Source: Neoroseomonas eburnea (GTDB lineage Bacteria; Pseudomonadota; Alphaproteobacteria; Acetobacterales; Acetobacteraceae). From it: 44,015 nt of DNA. The stretch lies in NCBI RefSeq assembly GCF_018129005.1, contig NZ_JAAEDL010000036.1, forward strand, positions 1 to 44,015. Reading direction: 5' to 3'. Below the pieces are notes generated by a model that did not search any database, had not been told where the DNA came from, and worked only from the letters and a program-made list of their open reading frames with translations. Made by a program: the position numbers and the translations under genes. Below, piece after piece: positions 7,310-15,241 of this stretch; positions within the stretch are counted from its first letter, which is position 1; every line of letters starts with the position of its first letter.

Positions 7310-7960
7310 ATGTCCGGCAGCTTCACGCACGACTTCAACGGCGCCGAGGCGCAGCAGAACGCCTTCGAGGTGATCCCCGCCGGCACGCTGGTGAAGGTCC
7401 GCCTCACCATCCGGCCCGGTGGCGTTGGCCCGGAGGGCTGGGTCACGCAGAGCCGCACCAGCGACGCGCAGTACCTCAACACCGAGGCGGTGATCCTGGA
7501 GGGACCGCACACCAAGCGCCGGATCTACACGCGCATCGGCCTGCGCGGGAAGGGTGCGCAGGGGGCGGACGACGCCTACGGGAACCGCGGCCGCTCGCTA
7601 ATCCGCGGCATCCTGGAGAGCGCCCGCGGCATCGCCTCCAAGGATGCCTCCGATCGCGCCCGTGCCGCGCGCACTATCCGCGGCTACGGCGACCTGAACG
7701 GGATGGAGTTCCTCGCCCGTGTCGGCGTCGAAAAGGACAAGACCGACCCGCGTGAAGAGGGGCGCAACGTCATCGCCGCGGCGATCGGCCCGGAGCACGC
7801 GGACTACGCCCGCCTGATGGGTGCGGCACCGGCGGCGACGCAGCCCATGCTGCCCGGCCCGACGACGCCGGCGATCGGCGGCACCGCGCCCCCCTGGGCC
7901 GCCGCCCAGCCTGCCCAGCCGCCCGCGGCAGCGGGCAACGCGCCCTTCTGGGCGCGCTGA
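7310..7960 (+). CDS. Probable phage ssDNA-binding protein (DUF669-like)
   Basis: A 216-residue protein. The N-terminal half opens with IPAGTLVKVRLTIRPGG and a beta-rich region (YLNTEAVILEGPHTKRRIYTRIGL) that resembles DUF669-type OB-fold proteins found beside phage recombination ATPases. Residues after about 165 are a proline/alanine-rich flexible tail ending in an aromatic tip (FWAR), like the mobile tails of SSBs, though without acidic residues. It starts 3 nt after the ATPase stop and precedes the SF2 helicase, so a replication/recombination operon is clear. The SSB assignment rests on architecture and context. Confidence 0.55.
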   Translation: MSGSFTHDFNGAEAQQNAFEVIPAGTLVKVRLTIRPGGVGPEGWVTQSRTSDAQYLNTEAVILEGPHTKRRIYTRIGLRGKGAQGADDAYGNRGRSLIRGILESARGIASKDASDRARAARTIRGYGDLNGMEFLARVGVEKDKTDPREEGRNVIAAAIGPEHADYARLMGAAPAATQPMLPGPTTPAIGGTAPPWAAAQPAQPPAAAGNAPFWAR

Positions 7961-7974
7961 GCGGGAGGCCCACC

Positions 7975-9660
7975 ATGATCCCGCGCGACTACCAGCGGGC
8001 GGCGGTGGACGCCGCCCGCGCCAAGACGGCGGCGCACGGCAACACGCTGGTCGCGCTGCCGGTCGGCGCCGGCAAGACCGCCGTCGCCGGCTTCTTCATC
8101 GGTGAGGAGGCGGCAGCAAAGCCCGGCTCCCGCTTCCTGGTGCTGCAGCACACGGACGAGTTGATCGAGCAGAACCGGGCCACGATCGGCCGGGTCGCCG
8201 GCCTCCCCGCCTCGGTGGTGAAGGCCGAACGCGACGACTGGTCCGGCCAGATCGTCTTCGGGAGCGTGCAGACGCTGGCGCGCTCCGCGCGGCGCGCCCG
8301 CATGGGGCAGGTCTCGCACCTCGTCATCGACGAGGCCCACCGCGCGGCCGCGGACAGCTACCAGGCCATCATCGCCGACGCCCGCGCCGCCAACCCGAAG
8401 CTCAAGCTGCTCGGCCTCTCGGCCACGCCGGAGCGCGGCGACGGGCGCAGCCTTCGCAAAACCTTCTCGAACATCGCCTACCACCTGCCGATCTCCGCGC
8501 TGATCGCCCAGGGCATCCTGGTGCCGCCGCGCACCTTCACCATCGACGTTGGCGTCTCCGACGACCTGGATCAGGTCGGCGCGACGGCCGGCGACTTCGA
8601 CATGGACGCCGCCGCCAAGGTACTGAACCGGGCAGTGGTCAACGAGGCGGTGGTCGAGCACTGGCACGAGCGTGCCGGCGACCGCCGCACCATCGCCTTC
8701 TGCGCCACCGTCGCCCATGCCGAGGCGGTCGCCGCGGCCTTCCGTGCTGCGGGGATCACCGCCGAGACGGTCACCGGCGAGATGCCGGCGAAAGAGCGCG
8801 CCGCGCTGCTCGCCCGCTTCGACCGCGGGGAGGTGCAGGTCATCACCAACTGCATGGTGCTGACCGAGGGCTTCGACAGCCAGCCGGTCGCCTGCATCGT
8901 CGTGCTCCGCCCGATGCTCCACCGCGGCACCTTCATTCAGGCGATCGGTCGCGGGCTGCGGAAGGTCGATCCGGAGCGCTTCCCCGGCGTGGTGAAGACC
9001 GACTGCGTCGTGCTTGACTTCGCCGGTGCCGCGCACCGGCATGGCTCGATCGAGCACGATGGTATGCTCGCCGAGGAGGAGGACGCGGGGCCGGGCCAGG
9101 CGCCGTACAAGACCTGCCCGGACTGCGAGGCGGAAGTCCCGCTCGGCACCATCGCCTGCCCCTTCTGCGGCCACCTCTGGGAGCGGAAGCTCCGCGAGAA
9201 GCGCCCCCTGCAGTGCTTCGGGCTGACCGAGATCGACCTGCTGGACCGCTCGCCCTTCCGTTGGTGGGACATGCACGGCGACGGCCACGCGATGATCGCC
9301 TCCGGCTTCGACGCCTGGGCCGGCGTGTTCTTCGACGGGGAGCACTGGCACGCGGTCGGCAAGCTGCGCCAGGGGCGCCTGCGGCATCTCGGCGTCGGCG
9401 AGCGAGCCCAGGTCCTGGCCGGGGCCGACGACTTCCTGCGCCAGGCTGAGACCGGGGCCGCCGCCACCAAGAGCCGCCTCTGGCTGAACCACCCCGCCAG
9501 CCCGCGCCAGCGCGAGCTGCTGGTGAAGGCCGGGGACGCCGATCCGGCGCTGGACTTCGGCCTGTCGAAGTACGCGGCGAACTGCCGGCTGAACTTCCTC
9601 TGGCACCGGCCGCAGATCCTGGCCGCGGTGTTCCCCGGCGGCCTGGGGAGGGCGGCATGA
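7975..9660 (+). CDS. DEAD/DEAH-box (SF2) DNA helicase
   Basis: A 561-residue SF2 helicase of the type I restriction/XPB-like group. Motif I is GAGKT at residues 31-35, motif II is DEAH at 119-122, motif III is LGLSATPER, and motif VI is QAIGRGLRK. A zinc ribbon of two CxxC pairs (CPDC, CPFC) follows the helicase core at about residues 380-400, and a roughly 150-residue C-terminal region completes the protein. It would unwind DNA for phage replication or recombination. The ATG at 7975 is preceded by GCGGGAGG at proper spacing. It lies in the same operon as the Sak4-like ATPase. Confidence 0.9.
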   Translation: MIPRDYQRAAVDAARAKTAAHGNTLVALPVGAGKTAVAGFFIGEEAAAKPGSRFLVLQHTDELIEQNRATIGRVAGLPASVVKAERDDWSGQIVFGSVQTLARSARRARMGQVSHLVIDEAHRAAADSYQAIIADARAANPKLKLLGLSATPERGDGRSLRKTFSNIAYHLPISALIAQGILVPPRTFTIDVGVSDDLDQVGATAGDFDMDAAAKVLNRAVVNEAVVEHWHERAGDRRTIAFCATVAHAEAVAAAFRAAGITAETVTGEMPAKERAALLARFDRGEVQVITNCMVLTEGFDSQPVACIVVLRPMLHRGTFIQAIGRGLRKVDPERFPGVVKTDCVVLDFAGAAHRHGSIEHDGMLAEEEDAGPGQAPYKTCPDCEAEVPLGTIACPFCGHLWERKLREKRPLQCFGLTEIDLLDRSPFRWWDMHGDGHAMIASGFDAWAGVFFDGEHWHAVGKLRQGRLRHLGVGERAQVLAGADDFLRQAETGAAATKSRLWLNHPASPRQRELLVKAGDADPALDFGLSKYAANCRLNFLWHRPQILAAVFPGGLGRAA

Positions 9661-9675
9661 GCCGAGAGCACGACG

Positions 9676-10050
9676 ATGTCCCTCGCGCCCGCGCCTCGCT
9701 CGCTCTGCGCCGTGTGCAGGCGGCCCGCGCGCGGCTTTGGCTGGTTCGACCCGACCTCGGCGAAGCCGCCGCGGCCCTCGGTCTCCTTCTGCTCCATCAC
9801 CTGCCAGGGCTGGTGGGTGCGCTTGGCGCGGCGGTCCACCGCCATGGTTGATCTGACCGAGCAGGAGCGCGCCGCCCTCCGCGCCGCCATGCGGGCGATG
9901 GCCGAGGTGATGGCGGAGATCGGCTGGACCACGCCGCTGAACGCGCTCTCGGAGCAGAAAGTGCTGACGCTGGCAGAGGTGGCGGTCGGCGCCTTCCAGG
10001 GCGCGATGCGCGCCTCCGCCTCCCCCTCCACGCCGGAGGTGCCGTTCTGA
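9676..10050 (+). CDS. DUF6511-like phage protein
   Basis: A 124-residue protein in two parts. The N-terminus has two cysteine pairs (CAVC and, later, CSITC), suggesting a small zinc-binding knuckle. The C-terminal half (LTEQERAALRAAMRAMAEVM, EIGWTTPL, TLAEVAVGAFQGAM) is the conserved helical region of a family common in alphaproteobacterial prophages, annotated DUF6511. Function unknown. The stop shares its last base with the ATG of the next gene, so translation is coupled with the Cas4-like nuclease. Confidence 0.75.
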   Translation: MSLAPAPRSLCAVCRRPARGFGWFDPTSAKPPRPSVSFCSITCQGWWVRLARRSTAMVDLTEQERAALRAAMRAMAEVMAEIGWTTPLNALSEQKVLTLAEVAVGAFQGAMRASASPSTPEVPF

Positions 10051-10811
10051 TGGCCGACGGCAGCCTCGACTTCAATCACCGTCCGAAGCCGCCCACCCCG
10101 GCCGAGGCGATCAACGCCCTGATCGATGCGGCGCTCGTGGCTGAGAACGGCACGCGGGCGCGCCGGGAATACCTCGGCGGTTCGCGCCTCGGTGATCCCT
10201 GCGGTCGGCGGCTGCAGTACGATTTCCTGGACGTCCCGCGCGACCCGGACACCGGCTTCTCGGGGCAGACGCTCCGCATCTTCGCGGTCGGGCACGTCTT
10301 CGAGGATCTGGCGATCGGTTGGCTCCGGCACGCCGGATTTGACGTCCGCACCCGCAACCGCGCCGGCGAGCAGTTCGGCTTCTCGGTCGCCGGCGGGCGT
10401 GTGCAGGGCCACATCGACGGCGTGGTCGTCGCGGCTCCCGCGCCGGCGCAGGCCTGCGTTGCCGTGCCAGCACTGTGGGAGTGCAAGTCGGCCAACGCCC
10501 GGAACTGGAAGGAGATCGTGCGGCGCGGCGTCGCCGCGGCGAAGCCGATCTACGCGGCGCAGATCGCGCTCTACCAAGCCTACATGGGCCTGACCGAGGC
10601 GCCAGCCCTTTTCACCGCGGTGAACAAGGACACCGCCGAACTCCACCACGAGCTCGTGCCCTTCGACGGGGCGCTGGCCCAGGCCACCAGCGACAAGGCG
10701 GTGCGCGTCCTGCAGGCCTGCGACGCCGGCGAGTGGCTGCCGCGCGTCGCGGCCGAGCCCGAGCACATCGAATGCGCCCGCTGCCCGTGGCGCAGGCGGT
10801 GCTGGTCATGA
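10050..10811 (+). CDS. Cas4/RecB-like PD-(D/E)XK exonuclease
   Basis: A 253-residue nuclease. The catalytic core shows D123 in GHIDGVV and E144-C-K146 in LWECKSAN, the D...ExK pattern of RecB-family nucleases. A single early cysteine (C51 in GDPCGRRLQ) and a C-terminal cysteine cluster (IECARCPWRRRCW) match the four-cysteine iron-sulfur arrangement of Cas4-type enzymes. It probably processes DNA ends during phage recombination. The ATG overlaps the upstream stop by one base and the TGA overlaps the next ATG (ATGA), giving tight coupling to DUF6511 and the primase-helicase. No cas1/cas2 or CRISPR array is nearby, so this is a phage enzyme. Confidence 0.87.
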   Translation: MADGSLDFNHRPKPPTPAEAINALIDAALVAENGTRARREYLGGSRLGDPCGRRLQYDFLDVPRDPDTGFSGQTLRIFAVGHVFEDLAIGWLRHAGFDVRTRNRAGEQFGFSVAGGRVQGHIDGVVVAAPAPAQACVAVPALWECKSANARNWKEIVRRGVAAAKPIYAAQIALYQAYMGLTEAPALFTAVNKDTAELHHELVPFDGALAQATSDKAVRVLQACDAGEWLPRVAAEPEHIECARCPWRRRCWS

Positions 10812-13195
10812 GCGCCGCCGAGGTGATGCCGCCCATGCCAGTCGCCCCCGATGCCGCGATGGTCGCGGCCTATGCCGACATGGTCTTCGGCTGGTGCGAG
10901 GGCTGGGTCGCGGTCCGCGCGCTGGCCGAGAAGGGCGGGCCCGACCGCGCGCCGCACACGCCCTTCCTGCCCGCCGATGCCGAACTGCCGGCGAAGCTCG
11001 CCATCCAGGCGCAGTGGGCCGCTGCGGCGGGCATGGCACTTTACGTCATCCCTGGCACGGTCCCGGAGCCCGGCCAGGCCAGTGCCGAGCATATCGCGCA
11101 GATGCAGGTGGTGCTGGTCGATCTGGACGGCGGCGACATCGCAGCCAAGCGGGCGCACCTCCTCCAGCATCTCGGCCCGCCCAGCCTCGAGGTCGCCTCG
11201 GGCGGCGTCACACCGGAGGGGCAGGCGAAGCTCCACCTCTACTGGCGGCTGACCGAGCCGGCCACGGGCGAAGATCTGGCCAAGGTCTGCCGGCTCCGGC
11301 ATGCGATAGCGGTGAAGGTCGGTGGCGATCCGGCGTTCCGCTCGGCGCACCAGCCCATCCGCGTCGCAGGCTCGGTGCACGCGAAGACGGGCCAGCAGCG
11401 CCTCGTCGCCATCCGCCACAGGGACGGCCACGACCAGGATCTGACCGAGCTCGCTGAGGCGGTGCTGGCAATGCCGCCCCTGCCGGGCGTTGGTGTCGAA
11501 GCGGCTGTGGACGCGGCCGGCAATCCCCTCGACTTCAACGGGGCGGGCTCCAGCCGCGGCGACGTCACCGAGCTCTTCGGGCAGCAGGTTCGGGAGGGCG
11601 GTGCCGACGGCGTCACGCGCTTCGAGGCGCTGTCCCGGATCATCGGCTACTGGATCCGCCGCTGCCAGGACGGCTTCGTCACCGCGGCCCAGGCCTGGCA
11701 GGAGATCTGCGACTACAACACCGCGCGGATCACCCCGCCCTGGCCCGAGGACCGGCTGCGGCACGAGGCCGAGCGGCTGTGGCGAAGGGCCGAAGCCAGC
11801 CATGCCGGTGCGGGCGCCGCCGACCCTGAGCATGGCGAGGTCGGTGGCGACGGCACCGGCGATGACGGCGTGCTGCCGATCGGCTTCACCGAGGACGCGC
11901 TCGCCGCCGAGTTCAGCGAGCAGCATGGCGAAGACTGGCGCCATGTCTCTGTCTGGGGAGCGTGGCTGACCTGGACCGGCTCGCGCTGGGAGCGGGAGGG
12001 GACGCTGCGCGCCTTCGACCTGGCTCGCCTCGTCTGTCGCGCCGCGGCCAATCGGGCCAACAGCAACAAGGTCAGGACGAAGCTGTCGCAGGCATCGACG
12101 GTCGCAGCCGTCGAGCGCCTGGCCCGCGCCGATCGCCGCCACGCCACCACCGCCGAGGTCTGGGACCGCGATCCCTGGTTGCTGAACACCCCGGCCGGCG
12201 TCGTGGATCTGCGGACCGGCGCCCTCGCCCCGCACGACCGCGCTCTCTGCATGACGAAGATCACCAGCGCGGCGCCCCAGGGCGAATGCGCGGCTTGGGT
12301 TGCCTTCCTCGCCCAGGTGACCGGCGGGGACGTCGAGCTGCAGGCCTACCTCCGCCGGGTGGTCGGCTACGCGCTCACCGGCGTCACCACCGAGCACGCG
12401 CTGTTCTTCCTCTACGGCACAGGCGCGAACGGCAAGTCGGTCTTCGCCAACACCCTGACGGCTCTGCTCGGCGATTACGCCACGGTCGCGCCGATGGATA
12501 TGTTCATGGCGACCACCGGCGATCGCCATCCGACCGACATGGCCGGCCTGCGCGGCGCCCGCATCGTCACCTCGATCGAGACCGAGCAGGGCAGCCGCTG
12601 GGCCGAGAGCAAGCTGAAGGCGCTCACCGGCGGCGACCGCATCACCGCACGCTTCATGCGGCAGGACTTCTTCGAGTTCACTCCGCAGTTCAAGCTGCTG
12701 GTCGCTGGCAACCACAAGCCGTCCATCCGCAACGTCGACGAGGCGATGCGGCGGCGGCTGCACATGGTGCCCTTCACGGTCACGATCCCGCCCGCCCAGC
12801 GCGACAAGCGCCTGCCCGAGCGGCTCCTGGCGGAGCGTGACGGCATCCTGGCCTGGGCGCTGCAGGGCTGCCTCGAATGGCAGCGTGTCGGGCTCCGCCC
12901 GCCCGCCACGGTCCTGGCCGCCACCGAAGAGTACTTCGAGGCCGAGGACGCCCTCGGCCGCTGGTTGGCCGAGTGCTGCGAGCGCGGCGTCAACCACGTC
13001 GAGGCAACGGCGGTGCTCTTCGCAAGCTGGAAGGCATGGGCGGAGGCAGGCGGCGAGTACGTCGGCTCGGTGAGGCGCTTCTCCGACAACCTCCTCAATC
13101 GCGGCTTCGAACTGCACCGCAAGGGCTCCGCGCGCCAGCTGCGTGGGCTCCGGCTTTGCCAGTCGACGGCGCCGGCTGGCGCCATCCAGTTCTGA
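10808..13195 (+). CDS. Phage primase-helicase (D5-like, SF3)
   Basis: A 795-residue replication protein. The N-terminal region (about 1-250) contains MQVVLVDLDGGD and LEVASGGVTPEGQAKLHLYW, typical of the primase/RepB-like N-domains of phage DNA primases. The C-terminal half is a D5_N plus SF3 helicase: Walker A GTGANGKS at 537-544, an IVTSIETEQG strand (Walker B region), and the LLVAGNHKP sensor. ATG 10808 overlaps the Cas4-like gene's stop as ATGA. The frame is open about 330 nt further upstream, but that part is a shadow of the nuclease gene. It would start and drive phage DNA replication; the inverted repeat at 13245-13341 lies just after it. Confidence 0.9.
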   Translation: MSAAEVMPPMPVAPDAAMVAAYADMVFGWCEGWVAVRALAEKGGPDRAPHTPFLPADAELPAKLAIQAQWAAAAGMALYVIPGTVPEPGQASAEHIAQMQVVLVDLDGGDIAAKRAHLLQHLGPPSLEVASGGVTPEGQAKLHLYWRLTEPATGEDLAKVCRLRHAIAVKVGGDPAFRSAHQPIRVAGSVHAKTGQQRLVAIRHRDGHDQDLTELAEAVLAMPPLPGVGVEAAVDAAGNPLDFNGAGSSRGDVTELFGQQVREGGADGVTRFEALSRIIGYWIRRCQDGFVTAAQAWQEICDYNTARITPPWPEDRLRHEAERLWRRAEASHAGAGAADPEHGEVGGDGTGDDGVLPIGFTEDALAAEFSEQHGEDWRHVSVWGAWLTWTGSRWEREGTLRAFDLARLVCRAAANRANSNKVRTKLSQASTVAAVERLARADRRHATTAEVWDRDPWLLNTPAGVVDLRTGALAPHDRALCMTKITSAAPQGECAAWVAFLAQVTGGDVELQAYLRRVVGYALTGVTTEHALFFLYGTGANGKSVFANTLTALLGDYATVAPMDMFMATTGDRHPTDMAGLRGARIVTSIETEQGSRWAESKLKALTGGDRITARFMRQDFFEFTPQFKLLVAGNHKPSIRNVDEAMRRRLHMVPFTVTIPPAQRDKRLPERLLAERDGILAWALQGCLEWQRVGLRPPATVLAATEEYFEAEDALGRWLAECCERGVNHVEATAVLFASWKAWAEAGGEYVGSVRRFSDNLLNRGFELHRKGSARQLRGLRLCQSTAPAGAIQF

Positions 13196-13244
13196 GAGGG
13201 ATGCAGCGTATGAAAGCGAAAAATGGCGAAGGCTCGGCCATTCG

Positions 13245-13341
13245 AGTGACGCAGATGACGCAGGCTACCCAAACAGCCGTTCGCGCGCGCACACGCGCAC
13301 GCGTGACGGGTGTTTCCGGACCCAGCGTCATCTGCGTCACT
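13245..13341. repeat. Perfect 17-bp inverted repeat with internal TGACGCAG repeats
   Basis: The arms AGTGACGCAGATGACGC (13245-13261) and GCGTCATCTGCGTCACT (13325-13341) are exact reverse complements separated by 63 bp. The left arm, with the next bases, contains two TGACGCAG units 9 bp apart, mirrored in the right arm. The spacer includes a run of alternating purine-pyrimidine GCGCGCGCACACGCGCACGCG. It lies between the primase-helicase stop and the RuvC-like gene. It could be a replication origin, a protein-binding site or an mRNA hairpin; nothing here decides which. Confidence 0.7.
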
Positions 13342-13356
13342 GACCGGGCGCCTCCC

Positions 13357-13824
13357 ATGGGAAGCCTGCTCGCCCTTGACCTCGGCAGCACCCTCGGCTG
13401 GGCGGTGCGACTGGCCGACAACACCGTCACCTCCGGCACCGCGACCTTCCGGCCCGGGCGCTTCGAGGGCGGTGGCATGGGCTGGCTGCGCTTCCGCCGC
13501 TGGCTGGACAGCATGGCCGCCAGCGCCGGCCCGCTCGGCAGCATCGTCTTCGAGGAGGTCCGACGCCACGCCGGCACCACCGCCGCGCACGTCTATGGCG
13601 GCTTCCTCGCGCACCTGACGGCGTGGTGCGAGGGCAGCGGCGTCCCCTACCAGGGCGTCCCGGTCGGTACGATCAAGCGCTTCGCCACCGGCAAGGGGAA
13701 TGCGGGCAAGGACGCGGTGATCGCTGCGATGCGGACTCGCGGCTTCACGCCGACGGACGACAACGAGGCGGATGCCCTCGCGCTGCTGTTGTGGGCGATC
13801 GATGCCCAGGGCGGCGCGCAGTGA
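13357..13824 (+). CDS. RuvC/RNase H-fold phage resolvase-like protein
   Basis: A 155-residue protein with a RuvC-like pattern: LLALDLGSTLGWAV with D8, a second acidic strand IVFEEV, and DNEADALALLLWA near the C-terminus giving the final aspartate. Family members probably act as Holliday-junction or recombination endonucleases. The frame is open to an ATG at 13201, but the added residues are only the translation of the inverted repeat (VTQMTQ... CVTD) and a basic linker. ATG 13357, directly before the first beta-strand, is therefore preferred. The next gene overlaps as GTGA. Confidence 0.78.
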   Translation: MGSLLALDLGSTLGWAVRLADNTVTSGTATFRPGRFEGGGMGWLRFRRWLDSMAASAGPLGSIVFEEVRRHAGTTAAHVYGGFLAHLTAWCEGSGVPYQGVPVGTIKRFATGKGNAGKDAVIAAMRTRGFTPTDDNEADALALLLWAIDAQGGAQ

Positions 13825-14048
13825 GGCTGCCCGGAGCGCCAGCCTTCCCGCGGTCGCCGCTCGGGCGCGAGCCGAGCTCGGCGAACGCAGCCGACCTCGA
13901 GGCCATGCGCCGCCGCGTGTGGCGCGAGCAGGGCGTCGTGGCGCTCCGCCTCGATGACATCACCGATCCCTGGCTTCGCCAGGCACTTACCAACGAAGCG
14001 ATGCGGCGCTGGGGGCCGCGGAATGGAGGCACGACCCATGGCCGCTAA
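13821..14048 (+). CDS. Small conserved-type phage protein
   Basis: A 75-residue protein starting at a GTG that overlaps the stop of the RuvC-like gene (GTGA). The second half (LEAMRRRVWREQGVVALRLDDI, then DPWLRQALTNEAMRRWG) is helical and looks conserved, as expected for a small phage early protein. No function can be assigned. It overlaps the start of the next gene by 11 nt, continuing the chain of coupled early genes. Confidence 0.65.
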   Translation: MRLPGAPAFPRSPLGREPSSANAADLEAMRRRVWREQGVVALRLDDITDPWLRQALTNEAMRRWGPRNGGTTHGR

Positions 14049-14637
14049 GCGCAAGAAGAAGATCCGCGTCCAGCAGGAGAGCCTCGCCATGCCGAGCCAG
14101 TGGCGCCTCCAGCATGGTGGGTTCAGTGAGCCGATCCGTGAGGCAGATCCGGAGACCGGCGTACCCGTCGTGCATCGGCGCGCGGTCGACACACTGGGTC
14201 AGATGCTCGCGAACGGCACCATCACCCAGGAGATGCATGACGCCGGCGCGGTCTTCCGGCGGCAATTCCGCTCGGCTGCGCTGGATGCGCTGCGTGGTGC
14301 GGCCCTGGTCCGCCTGCCTGCCGCGACGGGCGAGACCATGACCGAGCGGCAGGTTCTGGCCCGTCGTCAGGTCGCCGCAGCACTGGACGTGCTGGGTGGG
14401 CCGTGCGGCGCGGCGGGTAGTTGCGTCTGGCACGTGGTCGGCCTCGAGTGCTCGGTACGCGAGTGGGCAATGCGTCAGGGCTGGGGTGGCCGAACGGTAC
14501 CTGCGACGCAGGCGCAGGGGATGCTGGTTGCAGCACTCGGCGTGCTTGCAGCACACTATGGGCTTGACAGCACTCGCCAGTCCGCGCCCTACCCCCGCAC
14601 AAGGACGCCAGCGATCAACGAGGGAGGGCAGAATTGA
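14038..14637 (+). CDS. DUF6456-like phage protein
   Basis: A 199-residue protein. A basic N-terminus (MAAKRKKKIRVQQ) is followed by a region with RRAVDTLGQML...ITQEMHDAGAVFRRQF and a C-terminal helical part (AAGSCVWHVVGLECSVREWA, ATQAQGMLVAALGVLAAHY), as in DUF6456-type phage proteins. Function unknown; position suggests the end of the early operon. ATG 14038 is chosen because GGAGG at 14025-14029 lies 8 nt upstream; an in-frame ATG at 14023 is the alternative. Its TGA overlaps the TTG start of the next gene. Confidence 0.65.
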   Translation: MAAKRKKKIRVQQESLAMPSQWRLQHGGFSEPIREADPETGVPVVHRRAVDTLGQMLANGTITQEMHDAGAVFRRQFRSAALDALRGAALVRLPAATGETMTERQVLARRQVAAALDVLGGPCGAAGSCVWHVVGLECSVREWAMRQGWGGRTVPATQAQGMLVAALGVLAAHYGLDSTRQSAPYPRTRTPAINEGGQN

Positions 14638-15137
14638 CATACGACGCACGTGCAGTCGCAAACGCCCTTCTCGATCTGGCTGCTGAGAACGGCGCTTCGC
14701 TCACGCACATGGCAGTCCATAAAATCATCTACTACGCCCACGGTTGGTATCTCGCGAAGTATGGCGAGCCATTAGTCAAGCAAGAATTCGAGGCGTGGAA
14801 AGATGGGCCCGTCCTGCGTTCAGTGTGGGAGAGTCTGCGCGACTCGGGATCCAGGCCCGTGACCCAGCGGGCTGAGCGCTTCGATCCTGTCAAGCAGACG
14901 CGAGAAATCGTAAGGCCAGAGATCGCCGAGGATGTTCGACAATTCCTCTCTAATGTTCTTGGCGCGTATGGGCATCTCCATGCGTTCGAGCTCTCCGAGA
15001 TGACCCATGCACCTGGCGGACCGTGGGACCTCGTCTGGAACTCGCCTGGTGGCCGGGTAACGCTTGGGATGCGAATCTCGCACGAGGCGATTCGCAGGCA
15101 CTTCGAACGAATCGGGGCGTCTCAACCAGCTTCATAA
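14634..15137 (+). CDS. Panacea/SocA-like antitoxin (DUF4065)
   Basis: A 167-residue protein with the features of the SocA/GepA family: LTHMAVHKIIYYAHGWYLAKYGEPLVKQEFEAW at about 23-55 and a C-terminal MRISHEAIRRHF. Members are antitoxins or proteolytic adaptors (SocA in Caulobacter; PanA in panacea toxin-antitoxin pairs). The start is TTG 14634, overlapping the preceding TGA, with AGGGAGGG at 14621-14628 as a strong ribosome site. Base composition is visibly less GC-rich than the surrounding phage genes, which suggests a later insertion. The following gene is the candidate partner. Confidence 0.8.
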   Translation: MTYDARAVANALLDLAAENGASLTHMAVHKIIYYAHGWYLAKYGEPLVKQEFEAWKDGPVLRSVWESLRDSGSRPVTQRAERFDPVKQTREIVRPEIAEDVRQFLSNVLGAYGHLHAFELSEMTHAPGGPWDLVWNSPGGRVTLGMRISHEAIRRHFERIGASQPAS

Positions 15138-15146
15138 ATTCGGCCT

Positions 15147-15182
15147 GACTGCAAGCATGCAAGCCAGTCGCACAGCCTGTGC
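15147..15182. promoter_or_regulatory. Palindromic segment between the Panacea gene and its neighbour
   Basis: This holds a GACTG...CAGTC pair (15147-15151 and 15165-15169) around a GCATGC centre, immediately followed by the palindrome GCACAG-C-CTGTGC (15170-15182). These are the only clear dyads in the 104-nt gap. They could be an operator controlling the downstream gene, or hairpins in the transcript. No -35/-10 pair is convincing. Confidence 0.3.
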
Positions 15183-15241
15183 TGAGCGCGGGCCAAAGAG
15201 GGCTTGCGCGTGGAACGCGACTCCATGCTAGGCCTTGGTGC

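Noticed and set aside
10050..10811. Cas4-like nuclease as a sign of a CRISPR locus
   Set aside because: No repeat-spacer array and no cas1, cas2 or effector gene in the window; the gene sits in a phage replication operon.
10580..13117. A minus-strand open frame of about 845 codons opposite the primase-helicase gene
   Set aside because: It mirrors the codon structure of the real gene, has no domain-like sequence and no start signal; GC-rich coding DNA often leaves the antisense frame open.
13201..13356. N-terminal extension of the RuvC-like protein from ATG 13201
   Set aside because: The added residues are just the translated inverted repeat and a basic linker; the conserved fold begins at 13357.
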